Of a stretch of 64,000 nucleotides of DNA, positions 22,938 to 33,853 are shown piece after piece. The notes under the pieces are model-generated. The model searched no databases. It was not told the origin of the DNA and worked only from the letters and a program-made list of their open reading frames with translations. Location: contig CM043963.1 in assembly GCA_014529385.2 (NCBI GenBank), positions 77,491,412-77,555,411 on the forward strand, in the 5' to 3' direction. The stretch's first letter is position 1; each line of letters starts with the position of its first letter. The position numbers and the translations under genes are program-made. Source of the DNA: Adiantum capillus-veneris (lineage: Eukaryota > Streptophyta > Polypodiopsida > Polypodiales > Pteridaceae).

Positions 22938-24096
22938 GAAATGAAATGAAATGTTATATTAACGTCTTTGAAAGGCCAAAATGACCTATGAGACCAAAAG
23001 GTTACAATTGGTGAATTTGATACCATGGTTGAGTATGGAAAGTACAAAGAACTAAAACTAAAACACTAAAACACTAAGGAAATGAATTTGAAGCTCTAGT
23101 GTGGGTGGGCTCTGAGATATGCTGTGATGACTGCTCCTCTAGTTCTCCCCTGGCTGGTGTAAAGAAATCTGTGATCTATCTCTAAGATTCTCTCCCCTAA
23201 TGTCCTCAACAGGCTCTCCCTAAGTCTACGCAACTCTAGTAGAAACAATAGGAGACATCTCTGATCCTCGTATCTCATGACTCTAGAAAATGGTCCAAAA
23301 CCCTCTCTGAATAGATAGTGAAAGCCATCTCGTATCTCATACTACGCCGGGCAATGACATGTGTATTGCAGCTCTGTCTCTGGCTCTAAGTGACATATCC
23401 TGGCCCCTGCTGGTACTCCTCGAAATCGGCCAGTCTCAATCTGGAGCTGATGTGAGGATGTGCGTATCTGCCCAATAGCGCATCCTATCCCATGAGATAA
23501 GTACGTATCCATGTATGCAGGCCCAGTCACAAAACCGTCCTCCGTGAGTTGGAGAAGATGCTCTCCGTAGAAGGCCATCCTCGTGCCCAAATCCTATGTC
23601 GGCTGTATACATGTGCTCCTGGTATCTAGCTGAATCAGATCCTGACATATGAGTCTGGTGATCTCTATCAGTGTGAGAGATAGGGAGGGTGCATCCAAGG
23701 AGTACTGAAATGGATGCAATCTATCCATGCTGAAACCATGTGATTGAAACCACGTTGTCATCTATCCATACCAGCATGCTGTATCGCCTTGTAGTGCTAG
23801 TTGTCGAGATGACTCCAGGGCAAGCCAAGCATATCTATCTCTGGGAAGGTCCCATAAACTATGTATAAAGGATACTGATCTAGTCAATGCCTCGACCATC
23901 GGGGGGGGGGGCTAGCTTGGGATAATCTCATGCGGAACTGAGGCCTTAGCCCGAATTATCCGAGCGATCATAGAGATCAAAGGCCTCTCCATATATCTCC
24001 ATCCATCTATGCTGCCAGATCTCCCATAATGGTCTACTGAGGGTCCGCATACTTGAACTCCGTAGAGCATAGCTGAAGTCACTAGAGTGTCAGAGC

Positions 24097-24098
<2 letters not shown>
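22935..24098 (-). mobile_element. LINE F, 5'-truncated
   Basis: 3' tail with three GAAAT units and the family stem-loop (22964-22995). Then comes the ORF2 end in broken frames (23278-23096 MRYEDQRCLLLFLLELRRL; 23590-23342 HLSHGIGCAIGQIRTSSHQL) and the thumb with a G-run at 23901-23910. It stops at the (GA)n at 24099. Confidence 0.85.

Positions 24099-24132
<34 letters not shown>
24099..24132. repeat. (GA)n microsatellite at a LINE-LINE junction
   Basis: GA tract between the 5' truncation of LINE F and the tail of LINE G. Confidence 0.95.
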
Positions 24133-24135
<3 letters not shown>

Positions 24136-25078
24136 GAAATGAAATGAAATGTTATATTAACGTCTTCAAAAGGCCAAAGTGACCTATGAAACCAGAAAGT
24201 TACAATGTGGTGGATCTGATACAAAGTCAGAGTAACAAGATGACAAAATGACAAAATGACAAAATAAAATGCTACGGAAGCCTAAACTGCTAGGTGTGAA
24301 CTAAGCAGCTAAACACCTAGCTGGGATAGCTAGATCACAGGAGATAATGCATCGGTCGCTGGTGGATCTCATCAATCTCCTCCATGGCAATAGTCTGATC
24401 GGGCGAGCCAAAGTGATCCGAATCCTCTAATGCAAGCTCCGTCGATGCTGTGTAGTCCTCCGCAATCATGGGCGTCTGGATCTCCCCAACTCAGTCACTC
24501 GGTCGATCAGTGTGCCTCTGGTGTGAGGCGACGAGCTCTGCTGTGGTAGTAACTCCTCCGAGTGTCCAATGGCAGCTCTAAAGAAGTCTGTGATCTGTCT
24601 CTGAGACTAGCTAGCCTCTCCTCTCATCAGGCTCTCTCTGTGTTTGCGCAGCTCGAGCAAAAACAAACCCAAGGATCTCTGATCCTCGTACCGCATGACT
24701 CTGGAGAATGGTCCAAAGCCCTCTTTGAACAAGCAATGGAAGCGGCCTCGTATCTTGTAGTAGATGGGGCAGTGGCATGTGTAGTGCAACTCTGTCTCAC
24801 GCTCAATGTCACACAGGGGGTCTGTCCTAGCCTCTGCAGGTACTCCGTTGTATCTCCCAATCTCGAACCGCAGCTGGTGTGAAGATGTGCGCATCTGGCC
24901 AATAGCACATCGTATCCCATGAGACAAGTGGGTGTCCATGTATCTGGGCCTCGTCACAAAACCATCCATCGTAAGCTGGAGCAGATGCTCTCTGTAGAAA
25001 GCCATCTTCGTGCCCAGCTCCTGTGCTGGCTGTATCCATGTCCTCCTGGTGTCTAGCTGAGTCAGGTCCTCGCGGATG
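24133..25078 (-). mobile_element. LINE G, 5'-truncated
   Basis: 3' tail GAAATGAAATGAAATG, stem-loop at 24162-24193, then the ORF2 C-terminal frame 25005-24607 (YMDTHLSHGIRCAIGQMRTS, knuckle CDIERETELHYTCHC, FHCLFKEGFGPFSRVMRYED). It resembles LINE B's 3' part closely. It stops at 25078, directly against the tail of LINE H, where only GGAGAAA remains between the two. Confidence 0.85.
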
Positions 25079-25353
25079 GAGAAAATGAAATGTTATATTA
25101 ACGTCTTCAAAAAGCCAGAATGACCTATGAGACCAAACTCATACAAAAGTGGTGAATCTGTTACAATGTCTGGGTACCTTAGTACTAAAGTACTAAGTGT
25201 GAAAACTGTGAAAGTGTGAAAGTAAATGTGAAAAAAGTCAATACAAAGTATTAAATAAACTTCTTAGGAGCATTCTAGGTGTCTGGCTAGAATGCTTCTA
25301 ATCCTTTGTTGTAGTCTCCTCCGATGAAGTGTGCTTCTGCATCTTGGTCGTGG

Positions 25354-26664
25354 TCATCTCGATTTCCTAAGCTCAATCGCTATGTCAATTAGGGTGCCTT
25401 TGGTATGAATCTGGGTACTCCTTTGTGTTGGCTGCTGGCCTCTTGCTTCCCCTTCCACTCCTGCTTCTCTCGATCCGAAGAAATCTGTGATCTGCCTCTG
25501 AGGCTGTAGTGCTCTTTGTCTTCTCATTAGATTATCCCTGTGCCGATATAGTTCCAGTAGGTACAAGCCTAAGCATCTTTGATCTTGGTATTGCATGATT
25601 CTATCTAGAGGTCCAAAGCCTTCTTTAAAGAGGCAATGAAAACGCCCACGTATCTCATAGTATACTGTGCAGTGGCATATATAGTGTAATTCTATCTCCG
25701 GCTCCATTCTGCATAACTTGCAAATTCTGCTCTCAGGTGGGATTCCCCTAAATCTACCAAATTCAATCTCCAACTGGTGTGAGGATGTACGAATCTGACC
25801 AATAGCACATCTCAAACCATGAGACAGGTGGGTATCCATGTAACTCAGGTGAATCACAAATCCATCTTCAGATAGTTGTAGGAAGTTTTCTTTGTAGTCG
25901 GCCATCTTCGTGCCCAATTCTTGTGTAGGGTCTACCCATGTCCTCTTAGTATCCAACTGTATAAGATCCTGTCGGATGATTTTATTAATCTCCGTTCGTG
26001 TCATTGCCAGTGATGGAGCCTCAAGACGGTATTGGAAGGGAGGTAATCTTTCCATACTGAACCCGTGTCTTTGAAACCACGAGGACAGTTGCGCATACCA
26101 GCATGATGTATCCCCTTTCATTGCTAATTGTCGAGAAGATTCGAGGGCCAGTCTAGTATATCTGCCATTATTTGTATCCCACAAACCATGTATAAAGGAC
26201 ACTGATCTGGTAAGAGCTTCAATTTCTATCAGAGGGGCCGCTCGTTCCGCTCGGGTAATCGCGTGTGGTACGGAGGCCTTGGCTCTAATCATTCGGGAAA
26301 TCATAGATACCAAAGGTCTCTCCATTGACTTCCAATTATCCTCATCCACAGATGGTCCCCAAATCTGGACCCCATAAAGCATAGCCGAAGACACCACAGT
26401 ATCAAAGAGCCAAAGTTTTGTTCGTGGTTCCTGAAACTGCACTTGTGAACACATCCTCTCCAACCCTCCCAGGGCCGCAGAGGCTCTGGATAATCTAGCA
26501 TCCGCTGCTTTCTTAAGACTAAACTTCGGTCCTACAAATACCACCCCAAGGTATGTGTATGCATCTGTGTACTCTACTGTATCCTGGCCATATGCAAATG
26601 TAGGTGCCGATCTCCTAACCCACTGCAGTGTGGTGTTAAACACCATAACTTTGGTTTCACCCAA
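25354..26664 (-). CDS. LINE H ORF2 C-terminal part (RT thumb and CCHC knuckle)
   Basis: An open run of 436 codons, from GETKVMVFNTTLQWVRR through the RT thumb (SQVQFQEPRTKLWLFDTVVS), a conserved middle (WSSWFQRHGFSMERLPPFQY-like) and HLSHGLRCAIGQIRTSSHQL. Next is the knuckle C-K-L-C..H-Y-I-C-H-C of form CX2CX8HX4C, then FHCLFKEGFGPLDRIMQYQD and a basic tail. The natural stop is at 25354. A stop near 26715 separates it from the RT palm upstream, so the full ORF2 is broken. Confidence 0.85.
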   Translation of the reverse strand: MGETKVMVFNTTLQWVRRSAPTFAYGQDTVEYTDAYTYLGVVFVGPKFSLKKAADARLSRASAALGGLERMCSQVQFQEPRTKLWLFDTVVSSAMLYGVQIWGPSVDEDNWKSMERPLVSMISRMIRAKASVPHAITRAERAAPLIEIEALTRSVSFIHGLWDTNNGRYTRLALESSRQLAMKGDTSCWYAQLSSWFQRHGFSMERLPPFQYRLEAPSLAMTRTEINKIIRQDLIQLDTKRTWVDPTQELGTKMADYKENFLQLSEDGFVIHLSYMDTHLSHGLRCAIGQIRTSSHQLEIEFGRFRGIPPESRICKLCRMEPEIELHYICHCTVYYEIRGRFHCLFKEGFGPLDRIMQYQDQRCLGLYLLELYRHRDNLMRRQRALQPQRQITDFFGSREAGVEGEARGQQPTQRSTQIHTKGTLIDIAIELRKSR

Positions 26665-27947
26665 GTTTACCGACAGTCCACTGTCCTCCGCGAATTTATG
26701 TAATGCATCTAGCTACCTCTGCATTCCATCTGGTGATTCTACTATCAGTAAAATATCATCTGCATACAACAACAAAGGGATCCATGAACCTGCAAGTTAA
26801 GCCCCTCTGTCACCCTCTCTATCAATGTAATCTGATACCTCATCTATGTACATACCAAATAAAGTACGGGACAATGGGCATCCTTGCTTTACTCCAACGG
26901 TGGAATGAACAATGTCGGAATCCCCTTCTGGGGCACGTACATAACCAGTTACTGACCCGTATTAGGCCATGATCCCCCAAATAATCTCTTTGGGGACCCC
27001 TAACTCTTGCATCCTACGCATCAATCCCTTGGTACTGTATCAAAAGCTTTCTGAAAATCCACAAAGCAACAATACATCCTTCTCCCGTTTGCTCTTCCTT
27101 CCTCAATAATGGCTCTGAGCGTAAGAATATGATCTAAAGTGGAATAACCCCTCTTGAATCCAGCTTGTCCCGTTGTTCTTATGCCCTCATTCTCTGCCTA
27201 TCTACTCAATTTTTGTTCAAGAATGGATGGGTATAGTCGGGTCAAAGTGTGACCTACCATAATGGTACGGTAGTTCCCGAGTATCATAGGATCCCCTGGT
27301 ACGATAGTAGATAATTTCCAAGATTCAGGTAATCCTTCACACATGACCCGATTAAACAAACGAGCAAGGACTTTTGAAAGTAGATCCCTGGCATGGATCA
27401 GATGTTCTGCTACTAAACCATCATGATCATATGCTCTTCTTGTCTTCATCTTATCAATAGCTTTTTCCACCATTTCCGTAGTAAAGAAAGTACTAGTAGC
27501 AGGGCATGGCTCTAGCGGATCTGGTAATGGAGGCTGTCCAGATACCATATATAATGATGTTACATATTGACCCCACATCTCGGGAGAAGTAATCGTCGGA
27601 GGCGGTGAGTGCTCTTGAAATAGGCGCCATGCCTCATGTGAGTCTTGACTCAAGAAGAGCTGATATAAATCCTTCTCCAGTTTGGCTAAAAATGCCCTTT
27701 TCTTGCGACGTACTATACGCCGAAGAGCAATCCGAGACTGCTTATATGTGATGATCCCAAGTGTAAGCTCTTTCTGGACCTGGGTTCTCGTCTCTCTGCA
27801 TTCCTCGTCATACCAACTATTTTGAGCCATGTTCCCAGCTCCTCTCTTCTGATCAGGTTGAGTATGTGGGTATGCCTCTTGTGCTGCTTCATGTAGTATC
27901 TCTGTTAATTGAGCTCCTCTACGGTATATACTGGCTCGGTTGCCCAC
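26665..27947 (-). pseudogene. LINE H RT palm/fingers and linker, broken
   Basis: The linker and finger region is open at 27947-27198 (NSWYDEECRETRTQVQKEL, AYDHDGLVAEHLIHARDLLS, GNYRTIMVGHTLTRLY). The palm, with the catalytic A-D-D segment near 26755, is interrupted by stops at ~26960 and ~26715. A short deletion near 27298 removes part of the usual IVPIFKSGDP block. Confidence 0.8.
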
Positions 27948-28735
27948 ATCCTATTATAGATCTTTTCCACATAGACTGAATCAGTTTCTGGCGTGAAAGT
28001 ATATCTTGTGTGTGTCTTCTTCCTTTGTACTTGAGAGGCATTGTATTGGAAGGAGATTGATAAGGTCAAGAGACCATGATCCACTGCAATCCCAACCGGT
28101 TTGGGTCCCACCTTAAAGTCCTGGATACTAGAAATAAAGCTTGGTGAAGTCGTGACATAATCCACTGTACTGGACCCATGGCTGTGCGGGAAGCATGTGA
28201 ATCCCCCATATAACGGGAAATTCTCTAGACCATTAAGTATGGCCAAACCATGTATAGTTGCCATCTCCATGAGATGTCTCCCATATTCAGTGTGCTCTTT
28301 ATCCTGTGAGTTTCTAGTAAGCCCCCTCTGTGATAAATCCACTTCTCTCAGCATTTCCTCAGAAGAATCATAGAATACTGCTTGAGAGTTGGCCGTTCTG
28401 GCATTAAAGTCTCCTAAGAGAACGATGTCTCCATCTCTAGAGAACTCCCATATATCATTATTCAATATGGAGAAAGGGGATTGTCCTTTAGGTGAGGAGT
28501 AGACTGAGGTACTTGGAGGGAAGTAGCATATAGTGATATATAGAAATCTACCTGTCTCGGCTCTCATTCTCACCCACATATACCTTGCTTGCTCATCTTT
28601 CGTGATAATCTGTAGTAGTGGTTTCAGCTCCTCTTTAAATAAGACGGCTACTACTCCTGAACCACGGCTACCCTGTAGAGATCTCTTGTCTGGTCGACCA
28701 GTTGTTTCCCATAAATAACCCTTCACATGTGGCAT
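27905..28735 (-). CDS. LINE H APE-type endonuclease domain
   Basis: 276 open codons from MPHVKGYLWETTGRPDKRSL, with RGSGVVAVLFKEELKPLLQI, YMWVRMRAETGRFLYITICY, VLLGDFNARTANSQAVFYD, FPHSHGSSTVDYVTTSPSF and PVGIAVDHGLLTLSISFQY. The family's N-terminal WNCNG block lies just upstream at ~28840, in another frame after a short deletion. Compare the intact layout in LINE C. Confidence 0.82.
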   Translation of the reverse strand: MPHVKGYLWETTGRPDKRSLQGSRGSGVVAVLFKEELKPLLQIITKDEQARYMWVRMRAETGRFLYITICYFPPSTSVYSSPKGQSPFSILNNDIWEFSRDGDIVLLGDFNARTANSQAVFYDSSEEMLREVDLSQRGLTRNSQDKEHTEYGRHLMEMATIHGLAILNGLENFPLYGGFTCFPHSHGSSTVDYVTTSPSFISSIQDFKVGPKPVGIAVDHGLLTLSISFQYNASQVQRKKTHTRYTFTPETDSVYVEKIYNRMWATEPVYTVEELN

Positions 28736-28971
28736 ACGATGTCCCGGTATCTGGTGTCTCTCGGAGTAGAAAACTATGTCTCTGTCCCTAAAGCTGTCTT
28801 CAAAGGCACCTACATCTAGCCTATATGATCCATTACAATTCCACGCCGCTATCCGAAGCGTCGCCCCATAGGTCTCGCACCGTCATGCTGAGCGCTTTTC
28901 CAGAACCACTACTTTCCCTCCTCTATAAAAGGTGATTTTCCCCTTTTCTCTTGCTACCCTGATCTCTGGCA

Positions 28972-30041
28972 TCAACTCTTGCATGTGTGCCACTTGTGCA
29001 AATGTAAGGTCATCTCCCAGGAAAATACCGGTTTTCTTAAGAGTTGGCCTCTTTTTAGAAATTCTTTCTTTATTTCTATATTCGGGAATCGGAGAATAAG
29101 TGCCGTATCCTTTATGTTTCCCTTCTCATCGATTCCTTTCTTTCCCACTCTCCATGCACTTGTGTGAGTAGGCTCTATGATGCCCATGCGTTGTAGCAGT
29201 TCCTTCACTTCTTCATCTACATTCTCTTTGTCTTTGACTCCTGTGACCCACACATGCAGAGCCCGAGTCTTCCTTTTCTGCTCTTCCTCAATGGTCATAT
29301 TAATAATGGTAGAAGTAGGTGTGGTCTCGAGCATCTGGGCCTTCCCTTTCTTCGCATCCTCAATCCATTTCTCTACTTCATCAACCTTTTCTTGTGTCTT
29401 CACAAGACGTTCCGCCCATGAAGATGCCGTTTTCAATTTTTGTTTATCTCCTTCCCGTAGAGCTTTCATCTGATCCTTCATGTCCTTGAGCTCCTTCAGC
29501 ACCGAAGATTGGTCGTCTCTCTTCTCCTTAGTTGCAGATTTGCAAGCCGCAAGTTCTCCTTTAGCTCCTCGATTATTGCATCCGTTTCCCCCATGTGTTT
29601 TTCCATATTTGTTGTCCATGCTTCAAAACTTGCTACTGCCTCATCGAGTTTCTTTTGCATAACGCATTCTGTTACATTTACTTCTGCCTTGATTAGGTTT
29701 CGTAATTCCGTTTTCAAGATCTGAATCTCCTCATTCTGTATTCCCCGGATCTCTCTCCTTAGTTCTCTCATCATGTCTCCATACATGGAGTTCCTGTAGC
29801 TCTCAGCGCTCGCGTGCATTTCCTTCCTGATGTCATCTCTCATGTAGTTTAGCTTTGATTTGAGCATCATATGGACCTTCTCCATCATTAGTTCATCATG
29901 TATCTTGGACATTTTGCCCACTCGTAATGATCTTGGTGATAGTACAGTATCTCTGTTTCCCCGCTTAAATGTAGCTGTTGTTTTTTTTGGGGTGATGTAG
30001 CTATATACACCCGGCCCTTCCCCTCCGGTAGGCGGATCCAT
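28972..30041 (-). pseudogene. LINE H ORF1, frameshifted
   Basis: The first frame (30041-29496) starts MDPPTGGEGPGVYSYITPKK and is mostly coiled coil (MQKKLDEAVASFEAWTTNME, DAIIEELKENLRLANLQL). The second (29619-28972) overlaps it and continues the coiled coil (SVLKELKDMKDQMKALREGD). The RRM-like unit (RALHVWVTGVKDKENVDEEV, LILRFPNIEIKKEFLKR) and a frameshifted end follow. Start and order match LINE C ORF1. Confidence 0.75.
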
Positions 30042-30527
30042 CGAACCCGAGCCCCAAATGTGGGGTAGGGTACTAGGGAGAATAGGGCAAACTTAAAAGA
30101 TTTTATCTTAAGGATTTTTACCTTAAGGCTTAAAAATTTCTCTAAATTTGAACATAAGGTTGGGACTTCTTACGTGTAGGTGAAGGGCGGGGGTGATGCG
30201 GCGCGTATGCTGGGACTTGCTACGCGTAGTGTTGCTGGGACATTCTACGCGTAGGACTTCTCCTGCCTTATCGTGAGAGTCCCCTGCCTGCCCTTCGCGC
30301 GAGCTCCTGCTTGCTCCAGCTCACTCGCGTGAATCCCCTAGGGCTGCTGCGATCCTGTTCTCAGCAGTTTCGGCTCAGCTCAGTGGTTGTTTGGCGAGCA
30401 GAATTCAGAGCGACCCACCTCTGCGTGCAAAGGTGTCCTTGTGCTAGTCTTCGATTCCCTTCTCAACCCTACAATGCTGTCTGCAGCTTCGTCTACCGTG
30501 CCCCAACTTGCTGCAACGAGGTCCTCT

Positions 30528-30530
<3 letters not shown>
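30042..30530 (-). promoter_or_regulatory. Probable LINE H 5' leader with repeated TACGCGTAG motif
   Basis: No coding. Three spaced copies of GGGACTT(G/C)(C/T)TACG(C/T)GTAG lie at about 30165-30265, each centred on the palindrome CTACGCGTAG or a variant. Since the region sits between the ORF1 start and the (CA)n tract that bounds the element, it is the likely promoter-bearing leader. This role is inferred. Confidence 0.45.

Positions 30531-30562
<32 letters not shown>
30531..30562. repeat. (CA)n microsatellite at a LINE-LINE junction
   Basis: CA tract between the 5' end of LINE H and the 3' tail (GAGAAATGAAATG) of LINE I. Confidence 0.95.
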
Positions 30563-30565
<3 letters not shown>

Positions 30566-31467
30566 AAATGAAATGAAATGAAATGTTATATGAACGTCTT
30601 CAAAAGGCCAAAGTGACCTATGAGACCAGAAAGTCACAAGGCAGTGTATCTGATACAAAGTCAGATTAACAAAATAAATCAAACTAGGATAACAAAATAT
30701 AAATACTGTGGGATCCTAAACTAAGCAGTACAATGTGAAGACAATATGGGAGGCGAGTAGAGATCCATCTTCATCTGCACTCTGGACGACGAAAGAGTAT
30801 GGCTTGAATCCTTTGCCATAGCCTCCTTCGAAATTGTGTAGCTCCTCTCCTCCCTCGGGGTCGTCTAGATCTCCCTAGCTCCAATGCTCGGTCTATGAGA
30901 ATGCCAGTAGTGCTGGTAGACCTCTCCACCGTCGCTGGTTGCTCCTCTGTTTGTTCTTCTGGGTGTACAGTATCTAGTGTAAAGAAATCTGTGATCTGTC
31001 TCTGGGGATGTCTCTCTTCACCTCTCCTCAGTAAGGTTTCTCTATGCTTGTGTAACTCAAGTAGATAAAGCCCAAGACATCTTTGATCCTCATAACTCAT
31101 GACCCTAGATAGAGGCCCAAAACCTTCTCTGAACAGACAGTGAAAACGACCTCGTATCTCATAGTACACTGTGCAATGACATATGTAATGTACTTTTGTC
31201 TCTGGCTCTAGATGGCATAAGCGGCATATTCTGTTATCTGCTGGTGTCCCTCTGAATCTGTCAGTCTCAATCTCGAGCTGATGTGAGGACGTGCGTATCT
31301 GGCCAATGGCACAACGCAAACCATGCGAAAGATGCGTGTCCATATAGCTAGGTCGAATTACAAACCCAACCCCCGTGAGGTGGAGAAGATGCTTTCTATA
31401 GAAAGCCATCTTTGTGCCCAACTCTTGTAACGGCTCTATCCATGTCCTCCTTGTGTCCAGCTGACAG
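30563..31467 (-). mobile_element. LINE I, 5'-truncated
   Basis: Tail, stem-loop (30596-30627) and the ORF2 C-terminus in one open frame (31562-30771), whose LINE part is LDTRRTWIEPLQELGTKMAF, HLSHGLRCAIGQIRTSSHQL, knuckle CRLCHLEPETKVHYICHC, then FHCLFREGFGPLSRVMSYED. The first ~30 codons of that frame come from the GA tract and are not LINE. It is truncated by (GA)n at 31468-31493. Confidence 0.87.
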
Positions 31468-31493
31468 ATGAGAGAGAGAGAGAGAGAGAGAGA

Positions 31494-32229
31494 GACCAGT
31501 GTGCTGCTCCCGTGCCTTGCCTCGTGCATCTGCTCACCTCCTACTCCGCCGCCTCTCATCACAGTTGCCTTTCCCTGCCCCTAACACACAAGTTGCACGT
31601 TGCTGCAGCCTTCTACCAGTGTATGGAGGCGGTAAGCACACAAAGGCAGACGCCTACTTGGCAGAAAGAGACACACAGAGGAGTTGCCTCTTCTCCAGGT
31701 TGCAGGTTGCGTCCCTTGCATACTAGCTGACAGAGAGAGCAGGAGAGGAGATGACAATCCTCAAGATGAGACGGTGGGAGAGTAGATTAGAAAGACCCCC
31801 GTCTGCCGCCCTCAGCAAGTCGGCTACGCGAGACGCTTCGCATCATGAAGCACACGCGAAAGAGACAGACAGCTGGGTTTGCCTTTCTCTAGAACACTCT
31901 TCTTCTTCTTCTTCTTCTTCTTCTTCTTCTTCTTCTTCTTCTAGAGAGAAGCTTCGCGAGAGACCACCTGTCAACCTACCCAAAATAATCCTTAGGACCA
32001 ACCACGGAATCTTTTCCACATTCCAGCTAATTCGTCTTTTTTTCCAAATTGATAACACATACACACTTTCACTTTCTGAGGCTTTCACTTCCTAGACTCA
32101 CCCTCATTTTAGATGTTTTGGAAGGAATTTTTTTTTCCAAAACTGTAGAGACCTAACCAAAACTGGGTGTAGAGCTAGGTATGTAGAACGAGCTTGCAAA
32201 AAAAAAAGGTCCAAACAATTAGTGAATAC
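31494..32229. other. Region 3' of the last visible ATR exon; (TTC)n tract
   Basis: Holds (TTC)n at 31899-31942 and A/T-rich sequence. I see no open frame with the FATC signature expected to follow on the minus strand, and no transposon I can name. It is probably part of the next ATR intron. Confidence 0.5.
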
Positions 32230-32424
32230 CTGTGCATGGGGATTTTTCACTTCTATTCCACTGGACTTGTGTGACTTGGTCCATTCCACCAATGGATCAT
32301 GAATAAATGTCTCTAGAACACTCATAAGTGTCTCACGGTTAGCCCTTAGTACGGACAACGTGATCTCACAAACACGTGAAAAGACCCCCTCATAGCCAGT
32401 AATTCCAAGTCCATCCACCATGTT
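32230..32424 (-). CDS. ATR: ATR, kinase C-lobe exon
   Basis: A 65-codon phase-0 exon reading NMVDGLGITGYEGVF, RVCEITLSVLRANRETLMS, TFIHDPLVEWTKSHK and ending NPHAQ. It is the C-lobe of the kinase. The acceptor is GGACTACAG|AAC and the donor CAG|GTATTC. In plant ATR proteins a short last exon with the FATC tail (ending in a tryptophan-rich motif) should follow. I did not find such a sequence between 32229 and the LINE at 31467. Confidence 0.94.
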
Positions 32425-32603
32425 CTGTAGTCCCAAAAAAAAAAAAAAAGAGCATTTAGTCAAAGAATGGCCAGTGAAACCTTCTCACTTTCACACTAAC
32501 CATTCAGCATACCCTGCTTTAGGCACTTTGCACTTTACCTTGCACTCTATGCTACACACTTTTACACTCTAATTGATTAATGCTTTAGAAGACTTCACTT
32601 TAC

Positions 32604-33227
32604 CTGTGTCAGCCTGAAAGGCACCAGCTCTGGCTTCTCTAACTGGAGCCCTTTATCAAATAGGCAACTGAAATCTACATGTACACAATCCCCTGTTGTA
32701 GAGTCGAACAAGATGTTTTCCCCATGTCGATCCCCGAGTCCAACAATATGTCCGACCATGGACCACACCGCAGTCGTGTGAGCATACGCAACTCGCGATT
32801 GGAACCAGTTTGCTGGTTCAGAAAACATACTCAAAAACCATTTATGAAATATAGGTGGAAACATGGGCAATATTTGTGTTTTGAATATCTCTACTTCTGA
32901 TTTCTTGCCCTGGTTCTGATCATATATATGCTTAATAGTGGGATTGGTCTTCTGTCGATCAAATTTTCCGCAGGACACATAGATATCTTGAAGAATATGC
33001 CTCAAACCTCTAGTGTGTAGTACCCATTCAACCATTCCACAATCCTCAGTTAAGGGAATAACTGCAAATGTACGGATGTAAAGCTTTCGCCTTCTACTTT
33101 TCGGATCCTTTGAAAGCAACCTGTTTATCGTGGTTGTAAACTCCATCATCCGTGCATCTTTTCTCAAGTCATCCTTAGGTTTGCATAAAAATGGGTGCTC
33201 ACTTCCATCACTTCCATAGAGTATCAC
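32604..33227 (-). CDS. ATR: ATR, kinase catalytic exon
   Basis: A 208-codon phase-0 exon. The N-lobe includes PFLCKPKDDLRKDARMMEF, where the first lysine is the likely ATP contact, and RRKLYIRTFAVIPLTEDCG. The catalytic loop GDRHGENILFD and the metal-binding HVDFSCLFDKG stand near the 3' end, both intact, so the kinase core appears functional. The exon closes with ELVPFRLTQ at donor CAG|GTAAAG. The acceptor is TTTTGTAG|GTG. No stop or frameshift is present, unlike every transposon frame around it, which implies purifying selection on this gene. Confidence 0.96.
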
Positions 33228-33295
33228 CTACAAAATGATATGAACGACATGACGTTCTATTAATGCTCCGTAAAGCTGGAAAAGTAACCAAATAC

Positions 33296-33853
33296 CTTTT
33301 TTGGCCTCTGTAAGGAAGCCAATATTTCAACCTCCTCAGCAATGCCTGAGATTGTTGAGAAGTCTCCTGCTGGAAATGGATTATAGCTTGTATTTGTGAG
33401 CCCATCTGCCGGTAGTGTGACAGTAAGAGCTCTTTGCACGGGCATGATAACTCCTACAGGCATCATCCGCTTGAGAGAGCTGAATTCGCTTGACAAGGTT
33501 AGAGTGCGAGCCTTGGATGCTCCTCCATGAAAGCAAAGCCTAATTAATTGGTCTATCAGTGCAATAAATTGGGAGAAAAGATCTTTGTTCATCTCTTGCC
33601 GTAGTCCATTTTTTGCAAGCTTTAGAATCTCTGCAGCAGCCGAGCACCTCTCTGCTACAGTTGACTTTGAAACGGCAGCCATAGTCCATAAAGACTGCTG
33701 CGGATAAGCTTGAAGGACAGCTACAATAATATGCTTCACCAAGTGGACGACATCCTCATTTTGATGGCAAATTCTGGAGACCAACTGGGAAAGGGCAGTC
33801 AGCCACTGATAAGTAGGAAGATCTTTTAAGCAGCCCCGCATGATGCTCATCAC
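33296..33853 (-). CDS. ATR: ATR, exon joining FAT to the kinase domain
   Basis: A 186-codon phase-0 exon beginning V-M-S-I-M-R-G-C-L-K-D-L-P and running through YQWLTALSQLVSRICHQ, FIALIDQLIRLCFHGG and SSLKRMMPVGVIMPVQ to ILASLQRPKK. This is the end of the FAT region and the N-lobe approach of the PI3K-like kinase domain, and is highly conserved in plant ATR. The acceptor is TTGACAG|GTG before 33853 and the donor AAAAAG|GTATTT after 33296. It is separated from the upstream exon by 25,540 bp filled with transposons and satellite, and from the next exon by only 68 bp. Confidence 0.95.

Larger units (their letters stand above)
25079..30530 (-). mobile_element. LINE H, apparently full length (about 5.4 kb)
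   Basis: The only copy with every part: 3' tail and stem-loop (25103-25134), ORF2 C-terminus to RT (25354-27070), linker, endonuclease (27905-28870), ORF1 (28900-30041) and a leader up to the (CA)n at 30531. It is near-identical to LINE A over 27070-29340. It carries a few frame breaks, so it is no longer active. Confidence 0.88.
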
